From an uncultured Lachnospiraceae bacterium (GTDB lineage Bacteria; Bacillota_A; Clostridia; Lachnospirales; Lachnospiraceae): DNA of 14,629 nucleotides. Numbering within the stretch: the first letter of the stretch is position 1; every line of letters begins with the position of its first letter. The notes beneath the pieces were generated by a model that made no database searches, was not told where the DNA came from, and worked only from the letters and a program-made list of their open reading frames with translations. The DNA lies in assembly GCA_947175285.1 (NCBI GenBank), contig CAMWMM010000060.1, positions 1 through 14,629 on the forward strand, read 5' to 3'. Both the position numbers and the translations under genes were made by a program. Positions 1-6,909 of the stretch are shown in pieces.

Positions 1-1
1 T

Positions 2-388
2 GATGGGGTAATTCTTGCGGAAGAGGGCTTTGAAGGAAAAGTCCGTGTAGATGTCATGGTGGAGCCGGTTGCAGAGAAAGTGGTTACTATGCAGGTAAAC
101 AGAATTCATATTCTGAATATGCCGGAGGGCTTTGAGTATGAGATTTTGGATGAAGAGGACACGTATGAAATCACATTAGTCGGTCTGGCACGGGATTTGG
201 ATGAACTGGATATCAATACTTTACAGGCATCCATTGATATAGCGGCATTTATGGAAGAAAGAGGTATGGAAGAGATGAGCGCCGGTCACTATACGATTAA
301 TCTGACCTTTAATCTGGAAGAAGATAAAATAACGGAGAAAAATGCGACGAGTATAAGACTGAATATATCAGAGCGTGTCGCGGGCTGA
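2..388 (+). CDS. cdaR: CdaR (YbbR-domain) regulator of the diadenylate cyclase, C-terminal part
   Basis: This is the 3' end of an open frame that enters from the left edge, so the true start lies outside the window and the Met at 56 is internal. About 128 residues are visible. They show the alternating beta-strand pattern of YbbR repeats, with phrases such as VNRIHILNMPEGFEYEI and YEITLVGLARDLDEL. CdaR proteins are extracytoplasmic, membrane-anchored proteins that bind and modulate the c-di-AMP cyclase CdaA; the anchor and earlier repeats are not in the window. The main support is position: glmM starts 20 bases downstream, as in the conserved cdaA-cdaR-glmM operon of Firmicutes. The sequence alone would only say YbbR-like domain. 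No frameshift is visible. Confidence 0.85.
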   Translation, partial: DGVILAEEGFEGKVRVDVMVEPVAEKVVTMQVNRIHILNMPEGFEYEILDEEDTYEITLVGLARDLDELDINTLQASIDIAAFMEERGMEEMSAGHYTINLTFNLEEDKITEKNATSIRLNISERVAG

Positions 389-408
389 AAGAAAGGCGAG
401 GTATTACA

Positions 409-1758
409 ATGAGCAGATTGTTTGGTACGGATGGTGTCAGAGGTGTGGCAAATGAGGAATTGACACCGCAGCTTGCAATGCAGTTAGGGCAGGCAGGGGC
501 TTACGTGCTTTCCAGAGAAAATGATCATAAACCGACGATTATGGTGGGATGTGACACCAGAATTTCAGGTGATATGCTGGCAAACGCACTTATGGCAGGA
601 GCTTGTTCTGTAGGAGCTAATGCAGTTTATGTAGGTGTTGTTCCTACCCCCGCAGTTGCTTATTTGACAAGAAAATACAAAGTAGATGCCGGTGTTGTGA
701 TTTCTGCATCCCATAATACGGTAGAGTTTAACGGCATTAAGTTTTTTGATGGTAACGGCTATAAATTGCCGGATTCTCTGGAAGATGAAATTGAAGCGCT
801 TATTCGTAACGGTATGCAGGGCATTAAATTCCCAATTGGCGCAGGTATTGGTAAAATTAAATACCGCACCGATGCCAGAGAAGAGTATATTAACCATGCG
901 ATTCAGGCGGTTAAGGTAGAATTACAGGGTTTGAAAATTGTTGTAGACTGCGCAGAGGGAGCGTCTTTCTATACTTCCGTAGAAGCGCTGAAAGAATCGG
1001 GCGCAGAAATTGTTGCGATTCACAACAATCCGGACGGTACTAATATTAATGCAAACTGCGGTTCTACACATATGCAGGAACTGCAGGCAAGAGTTGTTTA
1101 TGAGAAAGCTGATTTAGGTCTTGCGTTTGATGGTGATGCCGACCGTCTGCTTGCAGTAGACGAAAACGGAAAAATTGTAGACGGCGATCAGATTATGGCG
1201 ATTGTCGGATGCCATATGAAAGAGCAGGGAAAACTGAAGCAAGATACTATCGTAGCTACCGTTATGAGTAACCTCGGATTTTTCCTAATGGGAGAGAAAA
1301 ATAATATTCATATGGAGCAGACGAAAGTCGGAGACAGATATGTATTGGAGAGAATGCGTGAGCTTGGTGCGAGCCTTGGCGGTGAGCAGTCAGGTCATGT
1401 TATCTTCTTAGATGAAAATACAACAGGCGATGGACTGCTCAGTGCGCTTCATTTGCTGCAGGTTGTGGTAGAAACAAAAAAACCTCTTTCTGAGCTGGCA
1501 AAGGTGATGGAAGTGATGCCGCAGGCGCTTGTTAATGCAAAAGTGCCGAATCATAAGAAAGAACATTATATGGACTATCCTGAAATTGCGGATGCAATTG
1601 CTGCATTGGATAAGAAGTTTGCAGGAGAAGGACGCGTATTAATCAGACCATCAGGAACCGAACCGTTAGTGCGTGTTATGATTGAGGGCAAAGACCAGAA
1701 GATGATTGATGCGGAAGCAAAAAAATTGGCAGAGTTAATACAGAACTGTATGCTATAG
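409..1758 (+). CDS. glmM: Phosphoglucosamine mutase GlmM
   Basis: Converts glucosamine-6-phosphate to glucosamine-1-phosphate, the precursor of UDP-GlcNAc for peptidoglycan, in the cytoplasm. The 449-residue length is normal for the family. Family signatures are in order: N-terminal LFGTDGVRG (4-12), the phosphoserine loop ISASHNT with catalytic Ser101, the Mg-binding loop DGDADR (241-246), the sugar-recognition motif GGEQSGH (324-330), and the phosphate-binding RPSGTEP (413-419). The active-site loop has Thr104 where Pro is common (SASHNP). The start is supported by an AAGGCGAGG ribosome binding site about 8 bases upstream. The gene is 20 bases behind cdaR and probably co-transcribed. In other Firmicutes GlmM binds and inhibits CdaA, which fits this neighbour; that interaction is inferred here, not seen. 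No clear terminator follows the stop. Confidence 0.97.
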   Translation: MSRLFGTDGVRGVANEELTPQLAMQLGQAGAYVLSRENDHKPTIMVGCDTRISGDMLANALMAGACSVGANAVYVGVVPTPAVAYLTRKYKVDAGVVISASHNTVEFNGIKFFDGNGYKLPDSLEDEIEALIRNGMQGIKFPIGAGIGKIKYRTDAREEYINHAIQAVKVELQGLKIVVDCAEGASFYTSVEALKESGAEIVAIHNNPDGTNINANCGSTHMQELQARVVYEKADLGLAFDGDADRLLAVDENGKIVDGDQIMAIVGCHMKEQGKLKQDTIVATVMSNLGFFLMGEKNNIHMEQTKVGDRYVLERMRELGASLGGEQSGHVIFLDENTTGDGLLSALHLLQVVVETKKPLSELAKVMEVMPQALVNAKVPNHKKEHYMDYPEIADAIAALDKKFAGEGRVLIRPSGTEPLVRVMIEGKDQKMIDAEAKKLAELIQNCML

Positions 1759-1781
1759 ATACTGAATCCTGATGGATTGAG

Positions 1782-1810
1782 TTGCAATTCTTGCAGAGAT
1801 TATGTATAAT
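1782..1810 (+). promoter_or_regulatory. Sigma-A type promoter for ptsH
   Basis: TTGCAA (1782-1787), a 17-base spacer and a perfect TATAAT (1805-1810) precede ptsH by about 40 bases. The -35 box overlaps a small inverted repeat, TGCAA-TTC-TTGCA (1783-1795). This could be chance or a weak operator. The promoter implies that ptsH can be transcribed independently of glmM. Confidence 0.75.
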
Positions 1811-1850
1811 AGAAAAGAGATTGGTATTATGAATTGGAGGGGATGAGGGT

Positions 1851-2114
1851 ATGGTAAGTCAAAAAGTAGTCATAAAGAACCCGACAGGGCTACATCTAAG
1901 ACCAGCAGGTATCCTATGCAAGGAAGCGATGAAATTTAAATCATTGATTACCTTTTCATTCAAGGAAAATACAGCGAACGCGAAAAGCGTATTGAGCGTG
2001 TTGGGTGCATGTGTCAAGTGCGGAGACGAGATTGAATTTGTATGTGATGGGGAAGATGAAGAAGAAGCACTAAAATCTCTTGTCAGCGCTATTGAGAATG
2101 GTCTAGGCGAATAA
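1851..2114 (+). CDS. ptsH: Phosphocarrier protein HPr (PTS)
   Basis: HPr carries a phosphate from enzyme I to the sugar-specific EIIA proteins of the phosphotransferase system, in the cytoplasm. The 87-residue length is typical. The active-site motif GLHLRPA places the phosphorylated histidine at His15 with Arg17. The regulatory site AKSVL places Ser46, the target of HPr kinase in low-GC Gram-positives, so both the transport and the catabolite-control functions look intact. Three extra cysteines (23, 54, 57) are present. The start is fixed by GGAGGGG at 1836-1842, 8 bases before the ATG. The gene stands alone between its own promoter and terminator, without ptsI beside it. A Crh-like regulator is unlikely because His15 is kept. 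Confidence 0.95.
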   Translation: MVSQKVVIKNPTGLHLRPAGILCKEAMKFKSLITFSFKENTANAKSVLSVLGACVKCGDEIEFVCDGEDEEEALKSLVSAIENGLGE

Positions 2115-2126
2115 TACTACCCAATG

Positions 2127-2152
2127 AGCCCGTTGTATTGACGGGCTTTTTT
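2127..2152 (+). terminator. Rho-independent terminator after ptsH
   Basis: The stem AGCCCGT / ACGGGCT has a short TGTATTG loop and is followed directly by a T-run to 2152. It ends the ptsH transcript 12 bases after the stop codon and separates it from leuA. Confidence 0.88.
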
Positions 2153-2183
2153 ATTTAGAAAAAAGAAAGGAATGGTTATAAAA

Positions 2184-3869
2184 ATGTTAAACTATCAAAG
2201 ATATAAAAAAAATCCGGTTGTAGATTATCCGGAAAGAGAATGGCCGAATAAAGAAATTGCCAAAGCACCTGTTTGGTGCAGCGTGGATTTGCGTGACGGA
2301 AATCAGGCATTGATTGACCCGATGATTGTACAGGAGAAAATTGAGTTTTTTAATTATCTGATTAAGCTTGGATTTAAAGAGATTGAAATCGGTTTTCCGG
2401 CTGCAAGTCAGATTGAGTTTGACTTTTTACGTCAGTTGATAGACCGCAAAATGATACCGGATGACGTGGTTGTGCAGGTATTGACACAGTGTCGTGAAGA
2501 ACTGATTGACAGAACTTTTGAATCGATTGAGGGCTGTAAGCAGGCGGTTGTTCATATTTATAATTCTACTTCCACATTGCAGAGAGATGTCGTATTTAAC
2601 ATGAATAAAGACCAGATTACCAATATTGCCGTAGAAGGCACTAAAATGGTAAAAGAACGTGCAAAAAATTTCCCAGGCAAGATTATTCTGGAATATTCTC
2701 CGGAGAGTTTTACCGGAACAGAGTTGGATTATGCGTTGGAAATCTGCACCGCCGTGCAGGAAACATGGGGACCGACAAAAGAGGATCCGATAATTATTAA
2801 TCTGCCCTCTACCGTAGAGATGAATACACCGAATGTTTATGCAGACCAGATAGAATGGATGAATAAGCATTTCAAGAATCGTGAGAGCATTATTTTAAGC
2901 GTGCATCCGCACAATGACAGAGGAACCGGTGTTGCAAGTGCGGAATTGGCATTATTGGCGGGCGCGGAACGAGTTGAGGGAACATTGTTCGGAAACGGGG
3001 AAAGAACCGGTAATGTAGATATTTTGAATATTGCTTATAATATGTTCTCTCAGGGAATCGACCCTAAACTCAGCATTGAGCATATCAACGAGAGTATTGA
3101 AATTTATGAAAGATGCTGTAAACTGCCGATTCATCCCAGACATCCTTACGCAGGGAAAATGGTCTTTACGGCGTTCTCCGGCTCTCATCAGGACGCTATC
3201 AATAAAGGCGTAAAAGCAATGAAAGAGCGTGGGAGCGAAACATGGCAGGTTCCTTATCTGCCGATTGACCCGGCGGATATCGGAAAAGAATATGAGCCGA
3301 TTGTCAGAATTAATTCCCAATCCGGCAAAGGCGGCGTTGCTTTCATTATGGACACATATTTCGGATTCAAACTGCCAAAGGGTATGCACAAGGAATTTGC
3401 CAATGTGATTCAGGAGATTTCCGAGAAACAAGGCGAAGTTTCACCGGATCAGATTATGGAATGTTTCCGGGAGGAATATCTGAACCGCAAAGAGCCGATT
3501 CATTTCCGCAAGCTGCGTGTGGATGATTTGAGCGGCGAGACAAAATCAGAGTTTGATACAAGAGTATCGGTTACGTATACGGACCACGGTGAGACAAAAG
3601 TATATGAAGCAGTCGGTAACGGACCGATTGATGCAGCTAAAAGAGGACTGAAAGAAGAACTTTCCGTTGATATTAAAATTCTGGATTATGAGGAGCATGC
3701 GTTACAGAGCGGCTCTAATTCCCAGGCGGCGGCATATATTCATTTGCTGGATGTAGACAGCGGTAAAGTTACTTACGGCGTTGGCGTAAGCTCCAATATT
3801 ACAAGAGCATCTGTCAGGGCGATTTTCTCCGCAATTAATCGTTTGGGGCTTGGTGAATGTGAAAAATAA
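2184..3869 (+). CDS. leuA: 2-isopropylmalate synthase LeuA (long form)
   Basis: Condenses acetyl-CoA with 2-oxoisovalerate, the first committed step of leucine synthesis, in the cytoplasm. The protein is 561 residues, in the range of the long actinobacterial/clostridial type rather than the shorter type. The N-terminal TIM barrel begins with SVDLRDGNQAL, with Arg37 and metal ligand Asp38. The metal-binding HPHND lies at 241-245. The C-terminal third (about 430-561) matches a LeuA dimer / leucine-feedback domain, with RVSVTYTDHGETKVYEA and a terminal SSNITRASVRAIFSAINRL stretch. The ATG at 2184 is preferred over the in-frame ATG at 2172, because AAAGGA (2166-2171) abuts 2172 but lies 12 bases from 2184; MLNYQRYKK is also the usual family start. 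No T-box is seen upstream. It is likely the first gene of a unit that includes the sirtuin. Confidence 0.95.
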   Translation: MLNYQRYKKNPVVDYPEREWPNKEIAKAPVWCSVDLRDGNQALIDPMIVQEKIEFFNYLIKLGFKEIEIGFPAASQIEFDFLRQLIDRKMIPDDVVVQVLTQCREELIDRTFESIEGCKQAVVHIYNSTSTLQRDVVFNMNKDQITNIAVEGTKMVKERAKNFPGKIILEYSPESFTGTELDYALEICTAVQETWGPTKEDPIIINLPSTVEMNTPNVYADQIEWMNKHFKNRESIILSVHPHNDRGTGVASAELALLAGAERVEGTLFGNGERTGNVDILNIAYNMFSQGIDPKLSIEHINESIEIYERCCKLPIHPRHPYAGKMVFTAFSGSHQDAINKGVKAMKERGSETWQVPYLPIDPADIGKEYEPIVRINSQSGKGGVAFIMDTYFGFKLPKGMHKEFANVIQEISEKQGEVSPDQIMECFREEYLNRKEPIHFRKLRVDDLSGETKSEFDTRVSVTYTDHGETKVYEAVGNGPIDAAKRGLKEELSVDIKILDYEEHALQSGSNSQAAAYIHLLDVDSGKVTYGVGVSSNITRASVRAIFSAINRLGLGECEK

Positions 3870-3906
3870 ATTTTTCACACTATGAGAGAAAGGAGCGGGT
3901 ATTATC

Positions 3907-4623
3907 ATGGAACGAAAAATAGAAGAGTTAGCTCGTATCATACAAGAGAGTGATAATATTGTATTCTTCGGCGGAGCAGGGGTTTCCACGGAAAGCGGCA
4001 TACCGGATTTTCGCAGTGTTGACGGTTTATATAACCAGAAATATGATTATCCCCCGGAAACGATTTTGAGCCATAGCTTTTACCGGCAGAAGACTGCGGA
4101 GTTTTATCGTTTTTATCGTGATAAGATGCTGTGTCTGGATGCAAAACCCAATGCGGCGCATTTAAAGCTTGCCGAGTGGGAAAAAGAGGGAAAGTTAAAA
4201 GCGGTTATTACACAGAATATAGACGGACTGCATCAGGCGGCGGGTAGTAAAGTGGTGCTGGAACTGCACGGTTCCGTACTGCGCAATTACTGTGAAGAAT
4301 GTGGGAAGTCCTATGATGCGGAATATATCCTGCATTCCGAGGGTGTGCCGACATGTTCATGCGGCGGAAGCATTAAACCGGATGTTGTTTTATATGAAGA
4401 AGGACTGAACCAAAAGACACTGCAGGACGCCGTGCGTTATATCAGCGAAGCGGATGTCCTTATTATCGGAGGAACCTCCCTAGCCGTGTATCCGGCGGCA
4501 GGTCTGATTGATTATTACCGAGGTAATAAGCTGGTATTAATTAATAAAACGCCGACACCGCGGGATGGTGCGGCAGATTTCGTTGTGCAGGGAAGCATTG
4601 GCGAAATCTTTTCACAGTTGTAG
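3907..4623 (+). CDS. cobB: NAD-dependent protein deacylase (sirtuin, CobB/Sir2 family)
   Basis: Removes acyl groups from lysines using NAD+, giving nicotinamide and O-acyl-ADP-ribose. All family motifs are present in 238 residues: GGAGVSTESGIPDFRS (22-37), TQNIDGLHQ (102-110), catalytic His121 in HGS, four zinc cysteines (129, 132, 150, 152), GGTSLAVYPAAG (188-199) and a C-terminal LVLINKTPTP nucleotide-contact strand. By hand alignment, the Tyr-x-x-Arg pair used by class III desuccinylases is not conserved (Tyr67-Arg-Phe-Tyr70). This suggests a deacetylase or general deacylase of the bacterial U type; the substrate cannot be told from the sequence. The start is supported by AAAGGAG at 3889-3895. 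It lies 37 bases after leuA and 10 before the DUF951 gene, so co-transcription is likely. Confidence 0.93.
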   Translation: MERKIEELARIIQESDNIVFFGGAGVSTESGIPDFRSVDGLYNQKYDYPPETILSHSFYRQKTAEFYRFYRDKMLCLDAKPNAAHLKLAEWEKEGKLKAVITQNIDGLHQAAGSKVVLELHGSVLRNYCEECGKSYDAEYILHSEGVPTCSCGGSIKPDVVLYEEGLNQKTLQDAVRYISEADVLIIGGTSLAVYPAAGLIDYYRGNKLVLINKTPTPRDGAADFVVQGSIGEIFSQL

Positions 4624-4633
4624 AGGTAGTATA

Positions 4634-4819
4634 ATGGATATTCAGGTTGGCGATATCGTGAAATTAAAGAAACAGCATCCCTGCGGTTCAAAAGAATGGG
4701 AAGTGTTACGTATTGGGGCGGATTTCCGTTTAAAATGTCAGGGATGCGGGCACCAGATTATGATTGCGCGCAGGCAGGTGGAGAAGAATATAAAAGAGAT
4801 TGTGCATGCAGCTGTATGA
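4634..4819 (+). CDS. DUF951 family small protein
   Basis: A 61-residue protein recognised as DUF951 (COG4481 type) from MDIQVGDIVKLKKQHPCGS, the central WEVLRIGADFRLKCQGCG and a following basic stretch. The family is small, probably cytoplasmic, and has no firm function. It looks like a compact beta-rich fold with Cys16 and the CQGC pair (Cys35, Cys38), which could bind metal or nucleic acid; that is inference. In many Firmicutes the gene sits near chromosome-partitioning or S6/SSB/S18 genes, and here the rpsF block follows about 1.3 kb downstream. The ATG at 4634 is chosen because AGAGG lies just upstream and family members start here; an in-frame ATG at 4565 lies inside cobB and would overlap it. 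Confidence 0.88.
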   Translation: MDIQVGDIVKLKKQHPCGSKEWEVLRIGADFRLKCQGCGHQIMIARRQVEKNIKEIVHAAV

Positions 4820-4844
4820 CAGAGGGAGATATTTGTTTTGCAAT

Positions 4845-5975
4845 ATGAAAAGAATATATAAGAGAGCAGTCTTAGCTGCCGTAATTGTTATTGCTTCACT
4901 CTGTATTTTCACAGGCTGCATTCCCAATGATTATACCAAAGAAGCAGAAAATGCCCTTGTAAGAGAAGCTGAGAAAATCGCATCGGATTATTTGGAATCT
5001 GCATACGACGGTGCGGTGATTGAAGAAATTAATGCGGAGACAACCGTAGAGAATTCAGCAAATGTGTTGACAGAATTTGCCAGAGGGCGGTTTAGCTGGC
5101 AAGGACAGTCTTATGCCTTTGTGGTCAGTGTCAAAACAGGGGAGGTCTATACCTCGGTCTGTCTGAGTGAGGTACAAGAGGGGTTAAAGGAAGCGCTCAT
5201 ACAGGAACTGGGAATTGACAGCCGTGAGGTGGAAGTAATTTATAATGAGATTTATTATTGGAAGGGATTTCGGGGAAAAATTGCTGAAAGAAGTACTTTT
5301 TTTTGCGTGTTTCCTGAGGGAGAGACGGCGGAAGATTTGCTTCAGGAAGTATTGACAGACACGGAAGCATATTATTTTTTCATAACGATTCAATATAAAG
5401 GCGGGGATATTCCACAGGAAATCATAAAAGGAGATGCACCCTTTCCGACTCTGAGAGAAATCAGCATCTACCATGTTGCTGAAGAACACGAGCTTTATGA
5501 GGGGGTGGGTGCGCGTGAAAATCTGCCTGTTCTGTCAAAAGAGATTCTGCAATGTAATTACGGAAAGGATAGTGTGGAATATACCAGAAATCAGGTGATA
5601 GAGCGGGATGGTCTTCGGGTAGTGTATGACGCATATGAGTGGAAGAGAGAGCAGGACAGCATCACAGAGGCGGTAATTGATGAAGAAGACATCAGTCTGT
5701 CGATAACGGAAGAGAGTATTGTTTTGGACTGTACAAAAGAGCATTTTTGCATGTATCTTTCGACAACGAACAGGGAAATTGCGGAAAAGTATCTCCATAC
5801 TATAAATGTAAGTGCAGCAAATAAGGAAACGCTGCGAAACGGAATATGGTATCCCTATGGGGATATTTATATATATTCAGACATTAATACAAACAACATA
5901 GAGTACAGAACAACTCATAAGTTCAACGATCGTCATAGAACGGAGAATATAATATATTCAGAGAACGGTACATAA
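4845..5975 (+). CDS. Putative secreted lipoprotein, family not recognised
   Basis: I do not recognise this 376-residue protein. The N-terminus MKRIYKR plus about 15 hydrophobic residues, ending in the lipobox FTGC with Cys25, is a clear type II signal peptide, so the mature protein should be lipid-anchored on the outer face of the membrane. The remainder is acidic, rich in Glu, Tyr and Ile, without further membrane segments or obvious catalytic motifs. Residues about 30-110 (helix, then an FSWQGQSYAFVVSVKTGEVYTS strand pattern) resemble a small alpha/beta module, but I cannot name it. The first ATG with a normal signal peptide is at 4845. An in-frame TTG at 4833 is better spaced from AGAGGGAG (4821-4828) and may be the real start, adding four residues. 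It is the last gene of the leuA-cobB-DUF951 unit; no strong terminator follows. Confidence 0.72.
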   Translation: MKRIYKRAVLAAVIVIASLCIFTGCIPNDYTKEAENALVREAEKIASDYLESAYDGAVIEEINAETTVENSANVLTEFARGRFSWQGQSYAFVVSVKTGEVYTSVCLSEVQEGLKEALIQELGIDSREVEVIYNEIYYWKGFRGKIAERSTFFCVFPEGETAEDLLQEVLTDTEAYYFFITIQYKGGDIPQEIIKGDAPFPTLREISIYHVAEEHELYEGVGARENLPVLSKEILQCNYGKDSVEYTRNQVIERDGLRVVYDAYEWKREQDSITEAVIDEEDISLSITEESIVLDCTKEHFCMYLSTTNREIAEKYLHTINVSAANKETLRNGIWYPYGDIYIYSDINTNNIEYRTTHKFNDRHRTENIIYSENGT

Positions 5976-5976
5976 T

Positions 5977-6015
5977 AAAAATTTTTACAGAAAAATATAA
6001 AAATTTTACAGAAAA
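5977..6015 (+). repeat. Imperfect tandem repeat of A/T tracts, candidate UP element
   Basis: Two copies of AAAAATTTT(T)ACAGAAAA lie at 5977-5994 and 5999-6015, with starts 22 bases apart, about two helical turns. They end two bases before the -35 box of the rpsF promoter. A-tracts in this position commonly act as UP elements that bind the RNA polymerase alpha C-terminal domain at ribosomal promoters. The repeat is seen; the role is inferred. Confidence 0.55.
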
Positions 6016-6017
6016 TC

Positions 6018-6049
6018 TTGAAATATCAGGGAAATTATGATAATATAAT
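6018..6049 (+). promoter_or_regulatory. Promoter of the rpsF-ssb-rpsR operon
   Basis: TTGAAA (6018-6023) is followed after 17 bases by TAATAT (6041-6046); an overlapping TATAAT lies at 6044-6049 with a 20-base spacer. It precedes rpsF by about 90 bases and follows A/T-rich repeats. Transcription would start around 6053-6056. Confidence 0.65.
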
Positions 6050-6052
6050 TAT

Positions 6053-6128
6053 CCGTGGTGTTTTATTAACAAACAGTCAAAATTATCCTTGCTCCTGCTG
6101 AAAAGAGGGGCCAGAGACCAAAAGGAGG
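6053..6128 (+). promoter_or_regulatory. rpsF 5' leader, possible S6:S18 autoregulatory element
   Basis: This is the untranslated leader between the promoter and the rpsF ribosome binding site. S6:S18 leaders in other bacteria bind the S6:S18 complex through a CCG-containing structured element; here CCGTGGT occurs at 6053-6059, at or near the expected transcript start. Two segments, TCCTT (6086-6090) and CTCCT (6092-6096), are complementary to the Shine-Dalgarno region AAAGGAGG (6121-6128) and could mask it. I could not draw one convincing full structure by hand, so this is a weak call. Confidence 0.3.
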
Positions 6129-6136
6129 TAACAAGC

Positions 6137-6430
6137 ATGAACAAATATGAGTTAGCCGTTGTTGTTAGTGCGAAAATCGAAGATGACGAGAGAGCTGCAA
6201 CAGTAGAAAAATGTAAAGCTCTGATTGAAAGATTCGGTGGACAAGTTACGAACGTTGATGACTGGGGTAAGAGAAGATTAGCTTACGAAGTACAGAAAAT
6301 GAAAGACGCATTTTATTACTTCATCCAGTTCGACGCTGAGAGCACTGTCCCGGCTGAAATTGAGAGCCGTGTTCGTATTATGGACAATGTAATCAGGTAC
6401 TTGTGCGTGAGACAAGACGAGAAAAAGTAG
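6137..6430 (+). CDS. rpsF: 30S ribosomal protein S6
   Basis: A 97-residue S6, a small-subunit platform protein that pairs with S18. It starts MNKYELAVVVSAK and carries typical stretches: EKCKALIERFGGQVTNVDDWGKRRLAYEVQKMKDAFYYFIQFDAE, and VRIMDNVIRYLCVR near the C-terminus. There is no long acidic tail. The start is fixed by AAAGGAGG at 6121-6128, 8 bases upstream. An in-frame ATG at 6089 lacks a ribosome binding site and is not conserved. It is first in the rpsF-ssb-rpsR operon, the classic arrangement in Firmicutes, with ssb 13 bases downstream. Confidence 0.97.
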   Translation: MNKYELAVVVSAKIEDDERAATVEKCKALIERFGGQVTNVDDWGKRRLAYEVQKMKDAFYYFIQFDAESTVPAEIESRVRIMDNVIRYLCVRQDEKK

Positions 6431-6443
6431 AAAGAGGTACTTA

Positions 6444-6884
6444 ATGAATAAAGTTATTCTCATGGGGCGTTTAACAAGAGATCCTGAAGTAAGGTATTCT
6501 CAAGGTGATAACGCAATGGCGATTGCCAGATATACATTAGCTGTAGACCGTAGATTCAACCGTAACGGAGATGAAAATACCGCAGATTTTATTAACTGTG
6601 TTGCATTTGGCAGGGCAGGCGAGTTTGCAGAGAAGTATTTCCGGAAAGGAATCAAGATTGCAGTGACAGGACGCATCCAGACAGGAAGTTATACGAATAA
6701 GGATGGCGTTAAAGTGTATACAACAGATGTCGTTGTCGAAGAACAGGAATTTGCTGAGAGCAAAAACAGCAGTTCGGGCGATGGGGGATATGTCGGTGGA
6801 GGAAGCAGACCCGAACCGTCAGCGGCCGGAGACGGATTTATGAATATTCCGGACGGAATCGATGAAGAACTGCCTTTCAATTAA
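6444..6884 (+). CDS. ssb: Single-stranded DNA-binding protein SSB
   Basis: Binds single-stranded DNA in replication, repair and recombination. The 146 residues comprise an N-terminal OB fold (1 to about 105; MNKVILMGRLTRDPEVRY, INCVAFGRAGEFAEKYFRKG, VTGRIQTGSYTNKDG), a Ser/Gly-rich linker (about 110-135) and an acidic partner-binding tip IDEELPFN. The tip carries one Asn after the usual terminal Pro-Phe. Start ATG 6444 has AGAGG about 6 bases upstream. The gene sits 13 bases after rpsF and 25 before rpsR, consistent with the conserved operon and with this being the housekeeping SSB. Confidence 0.97.
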   Translation: MNKVILMGRLTRDPEVRYSQGDNAMAIARYTLAVDRRFNRNGDENTADFINCVAFGRAGEFAEKYFRKGIKIAVTGRIQTGSYTNKDGVKVYTTDVVVEEQEFAESKNSSSGDGGYVGGGSRPEPSAAGDGFMNIPDGIDEELPFN

Positions 6885-6909
6885 CAAAATTTGATAGGAG
6901 GTAATAATT

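Noticed and set aside
565..897. Minus-strand frame inside glmM, as an example of many similar antisense frames in this window
   Set aside because: It lies fully within a strongly conserved gene, has no ribosome binding site and no family features. The same holds for the long minus frames inside leuA, cobB, gdpP and rplI.
2115..2183. A T-box or leucine attenuator ahead of leuA
   Set aside because: The gap is only 69 bases, contains just the ptsH terminator, and shows no leader peptide or T-box motif.
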